Assembly: GCF_918797505.1 (NCBI RefSeq)
Contig: NC_092793.1
Span: forward strand, 64,785,660-64,849,659
Origin: Bemisia tabaci
Lineage: Eukaryota; Arthropoda; Insecta; Hemiptera; Aleyrodidae
Length of the DNA: 64,000 nt
Reading direction: 5' to 3'
The translations under genes and the position numbers were made by a program. This document shows positions 1 to 11,705 of this stretch, in pieces. Position 1 is the first letter of the stretch; every line of letters begins with the position of its first letter. A model generated the notes under the pieces. The model searched no databases, had not been told where the DNA came from, and saw only the letters and a program-made list of their open reading frames with translations.

Positions 1-757
1 TTTCTGCTTTTAGTACACCTTTACTGAGCCAGATGGTAGAGAGATTACTCTCGATAGAGTCATTTTCTAGCATCAGTGGATACTGCCCGTGCATGATCTT
101 TCCTTTCCATTTGGTTCTGATGCTTTCTGAGATTTTCTTTTTGATTTTTTGCTTCCTGCTGTTTATGGGGGCCACTTCAAAGTTTTCTCCGAGCTCGGCT
201 TCAAACTTGTTTGCTTCTTTCGCAATGTGGTCTTTGTCTAGAGCAAGGTTGACGGCATATTCGGCTTTGAGAAAAGGGTCTTCGTTTTTTTTTTTCCTGG
301 AGGTAGTACTTCGCATTGATGATGGAAGATTTGTATGTTGATTCAATTTGCCTAAGTCCTCGTCCTCCTAGTTTTCTGCTCACGTATAGCCTGTCAACGT
401 CTGCGGATGGGTGGTGCATTTTATGCATTGTCAGACATTTTCTTGTTTTTATGTCTAGCGCTTTTATTTCTTTTATTTTCCAATTCAGAATTGCAAATCC
501 GTACTGTAGAACGGGTACGGCTAGCGCTCCGATTGCAGTTATCTTGTTTTTTGCCGTTAGCTCTGTCTTTAGTACTGCTCTTACTCGTCGTATGTATTCT
601 CTCTTTACCTTTTCTTTTATTGTCTTATGTTGGATACCTATACTTTCTTCCATTCCGAGGTATTTGTATGTTTCACCTGGGTCTAACTGTCGGATGCTGG
701 TGTCGACGTCTATTGTGAGATGGAGATTTTCTTCGGTACAAGGCGCATCACAAAACT
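1..757 (-). pseudogene. Non-LTR retrotransposon reverse transcriptase, C-terminal part
   Basis: Read on the minus strand, an open frame from about 757 down encodes the part after the RT catalytic core. It contains YKYLGMEES, then ALAVPVLQYGFAILNW, then MHHPSADVDRLYVSRK and LGGRGLRQIES. This order (YLG, a VPVL-Y-F-I-W block, H-P-x-x-x-V-x-RLY, K-x-GGRGL) is typical of the thumb and post-RT region of R2/R4-group LINE polymerases; the group assignment is an inference. The frame breaks at an 11-base T run (285-295; A run on the coding strand), after which a second frame resumes (basic, Lys/Glu-rich) and runs off the left edge. Upstream, a stop lies near 757 and no catalytic FADD-type box is present, so the copy is 5'-truncated or interrupted and inactive. 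Confidence 0.8.
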
Positions 758-845
758 AGTGATTCAAAATTTCGTTAAATTTTTTTACACTTTTTTCAAA
801 TACCGAGCAGGCCACGAAGCCTTAAAAATAGAGAAAATTCACTCT

Positions 846-1531
846 TATAGTCTGTCTCAGGTAGGAAGAGCGCTGGAAAATCAGAATAATTTGTACTATG
901 TAGAAGCAATGTATCGTTCGTTCTATTGATACCCGACTAATCCCCGAGCCAACCCCGCACCGTACAGAGGGTTGGTTATGAGCTCTGCGGCGCGTCAGCG
1001 TCTTACGCCGGGAATCCGCTCCTGAGACCCGGGGAAAACCACCGCGCTGAGGCCTCGAGCATCGCGTTAGTTCCCGTGCACGCTATCTAGCTTTTTATTA
1101 GTGGATGGTAATCACTAATAAACAAATAATTAAAAGACTTTATTGAATTTGCAGTTAAGCGTATGAAAAATCCGCTATTCCTCCATATTTCGTAGCTCCT
1201 GAGTCCTAAGACGTAAAGGCAAACCTCAATTTTCACGTGAGGCCTGTCGTCCATGTAGCTTCATGCTTTTCGGAGCTCACGTAAAAATGGAGATGAGACC
1301 TTTGGTCAAAGGAGCGACGATTAATGGCAATAATCAGGGATTTAAATCGCCTATCCCGGTCTAAAGATGCGGAGGGAGTATGCGTTGCCTCGAAGTGGCT
1401 TGTGGTCCTCTGTGCGACGCATCTGGGAGGCGACTAGATGACAGGTAATAAGGGTTGAGGTACCTCCAACCCGCCAAATGGTACTAATTATTCTGATTTT
1501 CCAGCGCTCTTCCTATCTGGGACAGACTATA
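846..1531. mobile_element. 686 bp TIR element, non-autonomous, probably TA-inserting
   Basis: The two ends are inverted copies of about 50 bp: the left end begins TATAGTCTGTCTCAGG and the right end is its near-perfect complement finishing GACAGACTATA. The inverted match runs through the 'AGAGCGCTGGAAAATCAG' block with only a few differences. Both ends abut TA, which fits a TA-duplicating (Tc1/mariner-type) insertion, although the palindromic TATA ends make the exact border uncertain. The interior is GC-rich (about 930-1080) and holds no ORF of note, so this is a MITE-like derivative. Confidence 0.75.
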
Positions 1532-2043
1532 AAATTTTGAAAAAGATTATCAAGAGCCGAGACCTGATCAAATTCTCGGTTACTTACTTGTTGTGAGTTG
1601 CATATTTAGGTAGTCCCTAAGACTGTGGGAACTTCGATAAAACTCGGGTACTCAGCGAAAAGATATTTCATCTTCCATTTCCGAATACGAATAAAGCACG
1701 GACTAAATTGAAACGCTAGCGATTTCAATACGGGGGATCTTAAAATTCGAAAACATAACAGGGGGGGGGGGGGGGGGGGGGCAACGGAGACGCGAAAGGA
1801 GCGAGGGTATTGGTTGCGGTGACCACACAATGAGACATTCTACATTCTGGTCAGAAATCAGTTTTTTCTGCGACGAGGATCGGCGGTGGAGAGCGGATCG
1901 GCGGATGTACCACGATAAAAATGATTAACACGGAAGACGGTGTGAGAAAGTGTCCGAGGGCCAGGTAAGGGGTCGTAACTCATCCAGCTTATGCTCGCGA
2001 CCAACGAGCTGTTGACAACTGCGGACTTCTCCTGACCGCGCCA
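1532..2043. other. No gene seen; 21-base G run
   Basis: No coding frame or paired repeat was recognised. A homopolymer of 21 G lies at 1761-1781; its length is likely to be assembly-dependent. Confidence 0.6.
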
Positions 2044-2048
2044 CGGCG

Positions 2049-3479
2049 CACAGTGTGTCAAAACCCCAATCTAGCTGCTCAAAACCCCCCTTATGTCAAG
2101 TCAACAAATGGTGTTATTTATGGTCAGAGTGGGTCCACAGGCACCCACTGGTTACGTATCTATCATGGTTATCACAAAAATAAATTTTTTGGTCGCTAAA
2201 ATGATAGGGATTGCAGCCGGTAAACCTCCAGCCTCAATCTCGCCATCAGGAGTGGTGCCACTGTATTGATTTTTTTTAGAGTACTTTGTGGCGAAAAAGG
2301 GTCATTTCTGGATGAAACGAGATGCCAAAGGCCAGAGAAAGGAAATATGACCGTTGATTTCTCCAAAATCATTATTTAAGTATTATAATTGCTCATTGAA
2401 AACAGTGCCCAAGACCGTTTACTTTTCCTGGCTTTAATAGAGCCGCAAAAGCGCGGAACTACACGGAACACCATGAAACTTATATGAGAGTGTTCAGAAA
2501 ACTATCTAGATTTGAAATGTCTTTAGTTTTACTGCTACCTTCCGCAACCTTGAGAATAAGAGCACATTTTGTTCGGCGATTCCTAGTGTAAAAGCGTGCG
2601 GGCGGCGTTTTGCGATCTCCTCCTACAGGCTGTCGCAGGTGAAGTGAGACGGAGGCAGCATCTCACCACGCGCGCTCGGTCCCCTGATTTGAGTGAGCCT
2701 TATCATGAGGCTTTTCACCGTATCAGATAAGACAGTGTGGTGGCTCAGTTGATTGCTTCTTTCATTATTACTTGCATGATCGGGGTTCAAATCCCGAGCT
2801 GATCAATTTTTTGAAATTTTATTTTCTATTTCATTACGATTTTCCCATTATCTATACTGTCATGGAAGGGGGAGGGGAGTCCTCATAAATACAAAGTTGC
2901 ATCGTATTTTTAACAAGTTTCTTGTATGATTTGAAACAGACTTTCTTATTTATTTCTAATGAGGAAAGGTTTCGGACATGGTTTATGAAACGTAGGAAAA
3001 TGAAAAGGAGGGGGGGGGGGGGGGGCTCGCCGAAATTTTCCTTTACTGGCAAACATTTTGAAAATATTATCTTTGACTTATCACTTAGAGTTGCCGAAAC
3101 GTATCATTTTAATAATATGGAATTCATATTTTTTTGGATGGTCAAATGAGAAATTCGCCATTTTGAAATGGAATGCATAAGCCCAAGACATCCTCCAGGA
3201 CTTATTTTGGATCGGAAAACACAATTTGACTAATTTTTGGGGTTCATCAGGTCACATAAGGCGCCTAAAACTTAGTTGGAATTTTACGATTTTTACATGA
3301 GTTGAACAGGATTTTTAGATAGCCGCCATTTTGAAAATTTTAATGACTAAGTTTTGAAATTTTAGGTGAACCTTCTTCAAGCTTACACTAATGCCTGTGC
3401 GAAATTTGGTGGTTATCCGACCAAATTTAGAGACGTGAAGAGGTTTTGAGCAGCTAGATTGGGGTTTTGACACACTGTG
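2049..3479. mobile_element. Transib-like TIR element with RSS-type ends (1431 bp)
   Basis: The element begins CACAGTG (2049-2055) and ends CACTGTG (3473-3479). The terminal 38 bp are inverted copies of each other. It is flanked by a direct 5-bp repeat CGGCG (2044-2048 and 3480-3484). Transib transposons, relatives of the RAG1 recombinase, are known for CAC-starting heptamer-like ends and GC-rich 5-bp target duplications. Here the terminal heptamer equals the V(D)J consensus heptamer, and 23 bp further in lies TCAAAACCC (left end), matching 7 of 9 positions of the RSS nonamer ACAAAAACC; the right copy matches 6 of 9. The interior has no RAG1-like ORF; it contains a tRNA-like block, a 16-G run (3010-3025) and AT-rich sequence, so it is non-autonomous. 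The family call is inference from ends and duplication only. Confidence 0.72.
2733..2806 (+). other. tRNA-like block (SINE head or tRNA relic)
   Basis: The sequence TGGCTCAGTTGATTGC resembles a pol III A box and D arm, and GGGTTCAAATCCC resembles a B box and T arm, with normal spacing between them. The T stem pairs only partly and the acceptor arms do not pair, so this is not a working tRNA. It lies inside the Transib-like element. A tRNA-derived SINE remnant is the simplest reading. Confidence 0.5.
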
Positions 3480-3484
3480 CGGCG

Positions 3485-4121
3485 CGACCACTCGCCGAGG
3501 TCACACCCATCGTAAACACTGCTTTCTCATCTAGCTCCTTCAAAGGCTCGCCAATTCCCCATCTCGCCAACCGGCCTGTCACATTAACTCGAAACACGGC
3601 AATAGCCTCAGGCAAAAGCTAAAGCCTCGCTTCCCTCCGACGCGGATCCCTCTCCGTCATTCTAATTTTCATTTCGACTGAAATCACCATTATTTCTCGC
3701 CCATTCCCGAAAGCACCTAGAACAATGACAGTAGCTACATTTTTAACACCCATGGCACAACATAGCAGGCGTAGTTAGGTTTCTTTTTTTTTAGGGGGGG
3801 AGGGGTCTGGGGAGTACGGAATTACCCCCCTTCCCCTCTTAGATGGAGAGGCCAATAGGTTCACAACGTCATCATACCGATTCATTCAATGTTCATTGAG
3901 GGATGTAAGCGAGTGTTTTCCAAATTGAAAACTGATCGTAACCTTCAGTATGTTGTTGCCTATGCAACAAAATTGAAGGCGAACTGCAGATGTAAAATAC
4001 CTAAAAGTATGTTCACAACGTCGTTCCTCAATTCAATTAGAGCTCATGGAGCTTTACGTTAGTAATTTTCGAACAGCTAAACTATTCGCGCTCCTCGGTA
4101 TATTCGTTGCTTATGCAGCGA
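3485..4121. other. No gene seen
   Basis: I recognise no coding frame or paired repeat here. A short purine/pyrimidine-biased patch at 3781-3840 has runs of G and C. Confidence 0.5.
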
Positions 4122-4250
4122 AATTGAAGGCGAAATACAAGTGGACAGTATCTGACGGAAGTTTCACGCATTTTTCATTGGTTGAATTAAAGGCGGGACA
4201 CAAGTGCGGACAGTATCTGACGGAAGTTTCACGCATTTCCCATCGGTTTA
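4122..4250 (+). repeat. 63 bp direct tandem repeat, two copies
   Basis: A unit beginning AATTGAAGGCGAAATACAAG at 4122 recurs at 4185 and shares the block CAGTATCTGACGGAAGTTTC. More diverged relatives of the start (AAATTGAAGGCGAA, ATATTGAAGGTGAG) occur near 3970 and 4351, so the array is an old, degenerate one. Confidence 0.6.
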
Positions 4251-4824
4251 GTCAACAGCAAAGTTTTGGACGCGTAGATTAGGTACTGAAAATTATTTAT
4301 TAAATTCGCTCTTTTGGGTGGACTGGTTGCTCAACTTTTGCACTAATATTGAAGGTGAGATATAAGTGGACGACGGAACCTACACTTTCCATCTATCGAC
4401 AGAATCACTCATCGCTTCCATGCAGCGGGATACCAACGTTTTCGAATGGCTTGCTATTCATGCTCCGGATACTCATTTTTTTCCCCTCTTTTCCCTCATC
4501 TTAATCATTTCTTTTACTTTAACATCCTTGTTGTGATGGCGCCGCGAGACGGAACCTAACGTAGAATGTTACCTAAAAACGTAAAGTGCACAATAATACC
4601 CTTCACTAGCCTTTTGGCAACTTTCTAAAATTCATTACTCAACCATTAAATTCATATTCTTGAAGGCTGTTAAACAATAAGATAGAGCAATTTGTTTAGC
4701 TAACCAACTGATCCTACCTGGAAAGTAAACCTAACACGCAGAGCGCTAAATCCGAAACTTAACAGCTCAAAGGCAAGAGATACGTACTCTCCGAAGAAAT
4801 TTCGAGGCCTAGTAGCAGATTATA

Positions 4825-6147
4825 CAGGGTTATCCAAAAGTCACTGACCTCCCCTGTAACTTTTTTCCAAATTGAGATAGAAGTTTGAAACTTTGGCAAT
4901 GTTCCTCGGTCTAAAGGAGCGACTTTTTGGTCCCCCCCCCGAAATTTCGGGGGGCGGCCCCCTCTAAGGGGGGCGGGGGCTAACTTTTTTTTTCAAATGG
5001 CAACCCCCCCTTTGTGATACCTCATTCGAAAGAAAAGAAAATTTTTGGCGCAAACCGCAGGTCAAAATGTTGATTTTTGACAAAATGGCGGCCGGTCAAA
5101 GTTCAAAATGGCAGAAATCTGACATCTCCGTTGTTTATTGACAGATTGGCACGGCGTTAAACTCGGAATCCTAGGGTTTTTCGAGACGAGAAAAACGATT
5201 CTGGAATTGGTTTTCCAGAAAAGTCGGTCCTTTTCAAAATGGCGGCGGTCAAAATGGCGGCCTAGCGCGGGAAGTGGATATATAGGCTGCTTATCGTTGG
5301 ATTTGCATGAAACTTGGTATTCGGGGGTACTTCGGCACGAGAAGAACGAATCTTTCATTGGATATTTGAAATTCCGACAAATTTCAAAATGGCGGCGGAA
5401 AAATGGCGGGACATCAGTTTTACGGCTGTTAACAAGGGGATTCGCATGCAATTCGATATCCTGGTGGTTTTTGGCTGGATAAAAAGGAATCTTTCATTAG
5501 AGTATTGAAATACTTAATAATCGATATCGAATTTCATGCAAATCCATCCGTAAACAGCCGTAAAACTGATATACCGCCATTTTTCCGCCGCCATTTTGAA
5601 ATTTGTCGGAATTTCAAATATCCAATGAAAGATTCGTTCTTCTCGTGCCGAAGTACCCCCGAATACCAAGTTTCATTCAAATCCAACGATAAGCAGCCTA
5701 TATATCAACTTCCCGCGCTAGGCCGCCATTTTGAAAAGGACCGACTTTTCTGGAAAACCAATGCCATAATCGTTTTTCTCGTCTCGAAAAACCCTAGGAT
5801 TCCGAGTTTAACGGCAATCTGTCAATAAACAACGGAGATGTCAGATTTCTGCCATTTTGAACTTTGACCGACCGCCATTTTGTCAAAAATCAACATTTTG
5901 ACCTGCGGTTTGCGCCAAAAATTTTCTTTCTTTATTATCTTTCGAATGAGGTATCACAAAGGGGGGGTTGCCATTTGAAAAAAAAAGTAAGCCCCCGCTC
6001 CTCTTAGAGGGGGCCGCCCCCCAAAATTTCGGGGGGGGGGACCAAAAAGTCGCTACTTTAGACCGAGGAACATTGCCAAAGTTTCAAACTTCTTTCTCAA
6101 TTTGGAAAAAAGTTACAGGGGAGGTCAGTGACTTTTGGATAACCCTG
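4825..6147. mobile_element. Foldback element, CAGGG family, copy 1 (1323 bp)
   Basis: The element is an almost complete palindrome. It starts CAGGGTTATCCAAAAGTCAC and ends with the complement, flanked by TA on both sides (4823-4824, 6148-6149). Arms of about 640 bp pair around a loop near 5462-5522. Within each arm, blocks containing AAAATGGCGGC and the complementary CCGCCATTTTG recur, so the arm itself is built from shorter repeats. ORFs on both strands are reflections of the same non-coding repeat. Related copies lie at about 28.9-30.2, 47.1-48.3 and 63.4 kb. TA duplication suggests a Tc1/mariner-type mobilising enzyme (inference). Confidence 0.85.
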
Positions 6148-6255
6148 TATGAAACAAATTTTAACGAAAGTATACCACTCATATAACGGTTAAGTAACGG
6201 GATGTTCAAAGGAAACCGCCGTCGTATAACAGTCATTGATCAAATAATTTTATAA

Positions 6256-6765
6256 ATGGAGATGTTGCATGTGTGAGGGATTTGAGATTTGACCATTGAT
6301 TTTTATGTAAAAGTTTGCGAGAAACACGATGGTGCCACTGGTTTTCTCTGAAATCATCTCCCAAGCTCAAAAAAAGCTCTCAAAGTGAGGCCAACATGGA
6401 GGAGATATCCCACCCTACTCTGAGAGTCCTCCTCTACATCAAAACAAACTGTCCGTGTAAAGATAGGGAGCAAATACATTAGTAGTGATGCCATGTTTTC
6501 AGTTTTGGAGTCCCCAAATAAAGTGGCAACCCTGTCAATGTATTTGCTCCCTATATTTGCATGGAGAGTTTGTTTTGATGTAGAGGTGGACTCTTAGGGT
6601 AGGGTGGGATATCCCCTCCATTTTGGCCTCACTTTGAGAGCTTCTTTTGAGCTTGGGAGTTGGTTTCAAAGAAAACCAGTGACATGCACTATCGTGTTCC
6701 TCGCGAACTTTTACAGAAGAATTAAAGGTCGAATCGCAAATCCCTCACACATGCAACATCTCCAT
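6256..6765. mobile_element. 510 bp foldback MITE (ends GGAGATGTTGCATG)
   Basis: The left end ATGGAGATGTTGCATGTGTG and the right end are exact complements, and pairing continues through GTGAGGGATTTG and on to a centre near 6510, with arms of about 240 bp. No ORF belongs to it. Diverged relatives appear at 11405-11705 and, as a short end, at about 26143-26200 (GTGTGTGAGGAATTTGCG). Confidence 0.85.
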
Positions 6766-6845
6766 CGCGCGAATAACCCTTATAATTAGTTTATCTATAA
6801 GTTACTTGTAAAAATGTTTTATATAACCATTGTAATTCAGTTATA

Positions 6846-6846
<1 letters not shown>

Positions 6847-6922
<76 letters not shown>
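6847..6922 (+). repeat. (ATC)n microsatellite, about 25 units
   Basis: An uninterrupted run of ATC/CAT repeats. It sits at the probable left border of the Helitron-like element. Confidence 0.95.
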
Positions 6923-7341
6923 GTCATCACCATATATAATTCCGTAAGCCTTTTCTTTGCGTCAAAATTTAGCGCGAACCGCCGCGCGCCGGGCCGATCC
7001 GTGCGCGGGTGGTACCGGCTCGAACGTCCCGGTCCCCCGACGGCGGGAAAAATATAGGGATCGGCCGGCGTGCCTGGCCCCCCTCGCCCCCTCGGGAAAA
7101 ACGGTTATCCCGTTCGTCCCGCTGGGAGATGCGCGGTTTTTCGTTTTCCCCGTGCTGTTCGTTCTCGGTCAGCTGATGACTCGGCTGCCCGAGGCGTTCG
7201 TTATCATGGGCATTCGTCGTTTATGAAGAATTCCGATTTTTTGGTACAGTGCACGTCGTCTTTTGAATTTTGTTAATATTTGTCGTGTATGAAGAATCCC
7301 GAATTTTTAGTAAAGTGCGCGTCTTCGTTTTAATATTGTGA

Positions 7342-7813
7342 ATGGATCGGAGTCGAAAGCGTGGGCGTCCGGCGAAGCGTGGCAATGTTTCTCGCAATTT
7401 ATCCGCGCGACGCAAAGTGCGGCATGATGGCTATCTTAGTGAGATGGATAATGTACGACGTAGGGGTAACAGGGAAATAACCTCAATTCATTTCGGCAGA
7501 GCACTGATAATTTTATCGAAAATGATTATCCGGAAAATACTTTTAAATGTGAAAAGCCAGTATTGTGATGCCTTGAATTTCAAAAAAGAGGAGGTGAACG
7601 GCCATTTTAACAGGTGTTGTCATAATGGTCTTCTCAGAATTGCCGAGCCTGGAATCAATGACCAACTCGCAACCTGTTCTCCAAACCCATTTTCATGACC
7701 AACATTTTGAGGTACAACAGTTGTATGGCTTTTGCATCTCTGTCTGCTTCCAAAGCTCATATCCCCGGAGTTGGTCCATACTGTTTCAAAATACAAGGTC
7801 AAATTTACAGGTA
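7342..7813 (+). pseudogene. Helitron Rep/helicase protein, N-terminal fragment
   Basis: The frame from ATG 7342 begins MDRSRKRGRPAKRG, a basic start, and reaches YCDALNFKKEEVNGHF and CCHNGLL, the Cys-rich segment typical of the N-terminus of animal Helitron proteins (C-x2-A-L and CC-x-x-G). Reading then shifts twice: a second frame near 7630-7700 carries HFHDQHF, and a third from 7701 carries RYNSCMAFASLSASKAH followed by IPGVGPYCFKIQGQIYR, which matches the conserved YNS-AFAS and G-GPY-F-I-QG-Y segment of these proteins. It ends at a perfect 5' splice-like CAG|GTAAGT (GT at 7811). At least two frameshifts and the loss of everything downstream make it a pseudogene. Confidence 0.75.
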
Positions 7814-7905
7814 AGTTTAATTTATTTTGAATAATTTTCATCTTTGAATTTTCGTTTACAGGTAAGTTGAATTTATTTTGATTAATTTTCATCTTTGAAT
7901 TTTCT
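7804..7905 (+). repeat. 51 bp tandem duplication of a 5' splice-site region
   Basis: The 51 bp starting TTTACAGGTAAGTTTAATTT (7804-7854) is repeated at 7855-7905 with about three changes. Both copies carry CAG|GTAAGT, so the donor at the end of the Helitron exon is present twice. Confidence 0.85.
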
Positions 7906-7931
7906 CAAAATTTCGATTAATTTGTCTCTTA

Positions 7932-9491
7932 AGGAGGGGTATCGATAAGGGCCTTTTTTGGCCCCCTCCTAGAATCTAGAAATTTATGCGGGTTTTTCAA
8001 GTTGACTCAATGTAGTTTACGGAAACAATCATGATTTAGCCCATAAGCCACTGGATACGTGTTAAACGGTTGCCTAAACATAAGTCTGCAGGCGTATTTT
8101 AGCGAAAATTCGTGGTTTTCTATCACTCCGAGGCTATTTTGACACCGAGCGCATCGCCTAACTAAAACGAGCTTTTGATATGTTATTAATGAGGCTTTAG
8201 GACACATTTTAACCAAGGTTTAGTTTTAGTTAGATTATGCGCTCATGGTTGAAAAAAACATTTTACAAAAATCGACGTTTAAGGAACATCCGCAAAAATC
8301 CTAGGGAAAAACGTCTCTCAAACTGTACGCACGCTAAGTATATTATCGAGGGCAGTTATCGAGCCTTGTTAGACTCTTGCAAAGAGATTTCCTTCAATTG
8401 TGTCCAAAAAATATTGAATTTTCCATACGAAAAGCTATGAAGATAACGGATTTTGGAGTAGTGGAGGCATATTTTCACTAATAGCATAACACCAACTTAA
8501 ATCTGGTTTATGCGGGTTTCCCGAGTTGACTCATTGTAGTTTACGGAAATAATCATGATTTAGCCCATAGGCCACCGGATACCTGTTAAACGGTTGCCTA
8601 AACATAGGTTTGCAGGCGTATTTTAGCGAAAATTCGTGGTTTTCTATCAATCCGAGGCTTTTTTGACACCGAGCTCATCGTCTAACTAAAACGAGCTTTT
8701 GATATGTTATCAAGGAAGCTTTAGGACACATTTTAACCCTGGTTTGGTTTTAGTCAGATGATGCGCTCACAGTAAAAAAAAAACTTTGTCAAAAATCGTC
8801 GTTTAAGGGACATCCGAAAAAATCTCAGAGAATTACGTCGTTAGGTTTGTTTTTGGCTACAATGAAAGTAAATCTCCTTGTAAGGGTTTAACAAGGCTTG
8901 ATAACTGCCCTCGATAATATACGTAGCATGCATACAGTTGGAGAGACGTGTTTGCTATGATTCTTGCGGATGTCCCTTAAACGACGATTTTTGAAAAAGT
9001 TTTTTTTTACTGTGAGCGCATCATCTGACTAAAACCAAACCAGGGTTAAAATGTGTCCTAAAGCTTCCTTGATAACATATCAAAAGCTCGTTTTAGTTAG
9101 ACGATGAGCTCGGTGTCAAAAAAGCCTCGGATTGATAGAAAACCACGAATTTTCGCTAAAATACGCCTGCAAACCTATGTTTAGGCAACCGTTTAACAGG
9201 TATCCGGTGGCCTATGGGCTAAATCATGATTATTTCCGTAAACTACAATGAGTCAACTCGGGAAACCCGCATAAACCAGATTTAAGTTGGTGTTATGCTA
9301 TTAGTGAAAATATGCCTCCACTACTCCAAAATCCGTTATCTTCATAGCTTTTTGTATGGAAAATTCAATATTTTTTGGACACAATTGAAGGAAATCTCTT
9401 TGTAAGAGTCTAACAAGGCTCGATAATTGCCCTCGATTATATACTTAGCGTGCGGAGGGGGCCAAAAAAGGCCCTTTTCGACACCCCTCCT
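7932..9491. mobile_element. 1.56 kb foldback, TTA-flanked (PIF/Harbinger-like?)
   Basis: The ends are inverted copies over 38 bp with two mismatches: AGGAGGGGTATCGATAAGGG on the left, and its complement on the right. Direct TTA repeats lie at 7929-7931 and 9492-9494. Pairing continues inward for most of the element. The left arm carries an extra copy of the internal unit that starts TTTATGCGGG (about 7985 and again about 8508), so the arms are unequal; the centre lies near 8880. A 3-bp TTA duplication and G-rich ends fit PIF/Harbinger, but no transposase is present and the assignment is tentative. The element was inserted into the Helitron. Confidence 0.8.
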
Positions 9492-9494
9492 TTA

Positions 9495-10761
9495 GTAGAT
9501 TTACCACAATTCTCGAACCAAGAAATGTTTTTTAATACTTCCCTATTGACTTTGGCATTTGCTTAAATCTTTTACTCGAAGCTCCCCCGAGCTTTCCTTG
9601 CTTCCTTTCTTTGTGATAGCATCGGTTTTAATTTATATCCTAGGACTATTTTTTAAAAAAATTAGTAAAAAAACGTAGTTGCAAAACTATGCAACTAAGG
9701 AACAAGCGAAAATTATTATAATTCTTCTGTGCGATTTTTTTTAAATTTATTCATTCTTCATCCATCATCCCAGTTTGACTTGTGCATTCTTAATTTTTAA
9801 CAGTCCGTTTTTTGTGAGTAATTACAACCATAATAACAGCCTGTGTAAGTTAATAATTATTTATTTTTTAAAGTACTCATTTATTAATTTAATTTCAAAA
9901 TCTTATTGAATATTATGAACGAGTTTACGCTAAAGTAAGTAGGTACGTGCATTAGCATTGCGTGGAACATACTTTCTTTAACCATAAATTAACTCATATG
10001 AACAATAGTTCACTCACATTTAATATTAATCCAGGTAATTTATGGATGAAGGATTTTTCCCACTAAAGATTCGGTAAAATAACAGACATTTTCCTTTAGC
10101 GTTTTAATCATTGTTAAAATAGAACATTATAAAAAAATGTTTTTTTTTTATTCATCTTATAACGGGTACCTACAGACGATCGGAAATCAATTATAATTTT
10201 AAATATCGATCATTTCATCACATGCTTCATTAATATTCCGGATTTTGCTGCGGAAATAGACCGTGACCATTTCAATTTACATTTAACATTCTGTCCTCTG
10301 CTTTCGTTTCTACTTTTCTTTTTTTTCATCATGCATAAATACCTACCTTACTCTTTTTCGTGCAAAAATAGGGCCATTAAGTCCGGTTTTTTTTTTTAGA
10401 ATACATTTTTAAATCTGGTTTACTTTATTTTTTATAATTTTAATTACTCTTCTTCTTTTTCTTATCTAATAATTATTTTTATTACTTTTTCCTTTTTCAT
10501 GTCTCCTTTACTCATCTTCTCTTCCTTCCCTTCTTCTTAAATTTCTTTTTTCACTGGTGAGGCGTTTTTGATCGATTATTGATATTTCTCCATTTGAAGC
10601 TATGGTGTAAAATCGATTATTGAAGTTTTCGTTGCGAACACCCTATCTATCGATCCTTTTCCATAGGTTTAAACCGCAGATGAATCGATACATCGCAAAG
10701 CACGCAACGCCAGATGTATCAATTATACTTTTAAATATTCATTGTGTTAAATCATTTTCAG
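9495..10761. other. AT-rich Helitron interior, no gene seen
   Basis: Strongly AT-rich sequence with T runs. No Rep or helicase motif was found in any frame. It probably includes intron or 5' sequence of the RPA-like gene, because a polypyrimidine stretch and CAG acceptor occur at 10753-10761. Confidence 0.5.
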
Positions 10762-11156
10762 AATAAGAACATCCAAAAAGAAGGATGAACGTTCAACAAA
10801 TAATACATTTGAAAAATAACATGTACAAGCCAATAATTAAATGTCGCGTTGCGCCTTAATAACTGGTATGAGGCAATTCAAAAAAGAAGGCAACAAGTCA
10901 GGATTTTACTTCAACTTCGAAGTAGAAAACTCATCAGGAAGTATCCGGGGTGTGTGCTACGAAAAAGACACGTGGAATCAACTTGAAGTAAGTAGGTCAC
11001 TGAAACATTTATGTTTTACTCCATAACGATTGCATGTTTTTGTTTTAAAATTTCGGTGAATTTTCTTTCCACCAAAAAAAAGGACATCATTTTCTAAGAG
11101 AACCTTGAATTCATTCTAAATAAAATAAATAAACTGTCAAGTGAAACTTTGCAACA

Positions 11157-11235
11157 GGGGCAGTTCATAAATTACGAGACGCTTCGAAGGGGGGGGGGGG
11201 GTGCTCCTCCCCGTTACCGCGGCGTTACAGGTAGG
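11157..11235 (+). mobile_element. Solo end of a GGGGCAGTTCATAAATTACG-type element
   Basis: In intron 1 of the RPA-like gene, GGGGCAGTTCATAAATTACG followed by a G run and CGTTACAGG resembles one end of the element at 37823-38273 (GGGGCCGTTCAAGTATTACG). No matching second end is seen nearby. Confidence 0.45.
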
Positions 11236-11404
11236 TGAAGCGAGGTTTTTATAGAGGAAATTGTCCCAGAAGGAATTCAAGTGATTTTCTTCGAGTTGCT
11301 TTTCATCGATCTTCTTTATCATGTTTAAGAATTTCGGAAATATTTTCTGCAATATTTTCAGTTTTCCTTACAAAATTTAGGCGCAAATTCGTTTGGTAAA
11401 TGTA

Positions 11405-11705
11405 TTTGATCTTTAGATGATTTGATAATAGATGAAATGGAGTTGTCAATGGGGGTCATCAATATCTGAGGGATTTTCAATTAAATTACTACATCTCAAG
11501 TTAAATTTATCAAGAAAGACGATGTTGCCACTGGTTTTCTTTGAAATCAACTGCAAAGTTCATAAAAACTTTTAAAATTTAGAATGTAATGGATGGGTTA
11601 GCCCATGCTACCATGAATGTCCATCTTTATATAAAGACAAACATTCTGGGCAAAGACAAGGAGCAAATCAATTACATGGTTCCCGTATTTTCAGTTTTGG
11701 AGCTC
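11405..11705. mobile_element. Diverged relative of the 6256-6765 foldback MITE
   Basis: Shares the blocks GAGGGATTTTCAATT, CGATGTTGCCACTGG, TTTTCTTTGAAATCA and TTTTCAGTTTTGGAG with the element at 6.3-6.8 kb in the same order, but is heavily substituted and lacks clean ends. It lies in intron 1 of the RPA-like gene. Confidence 0.5.
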
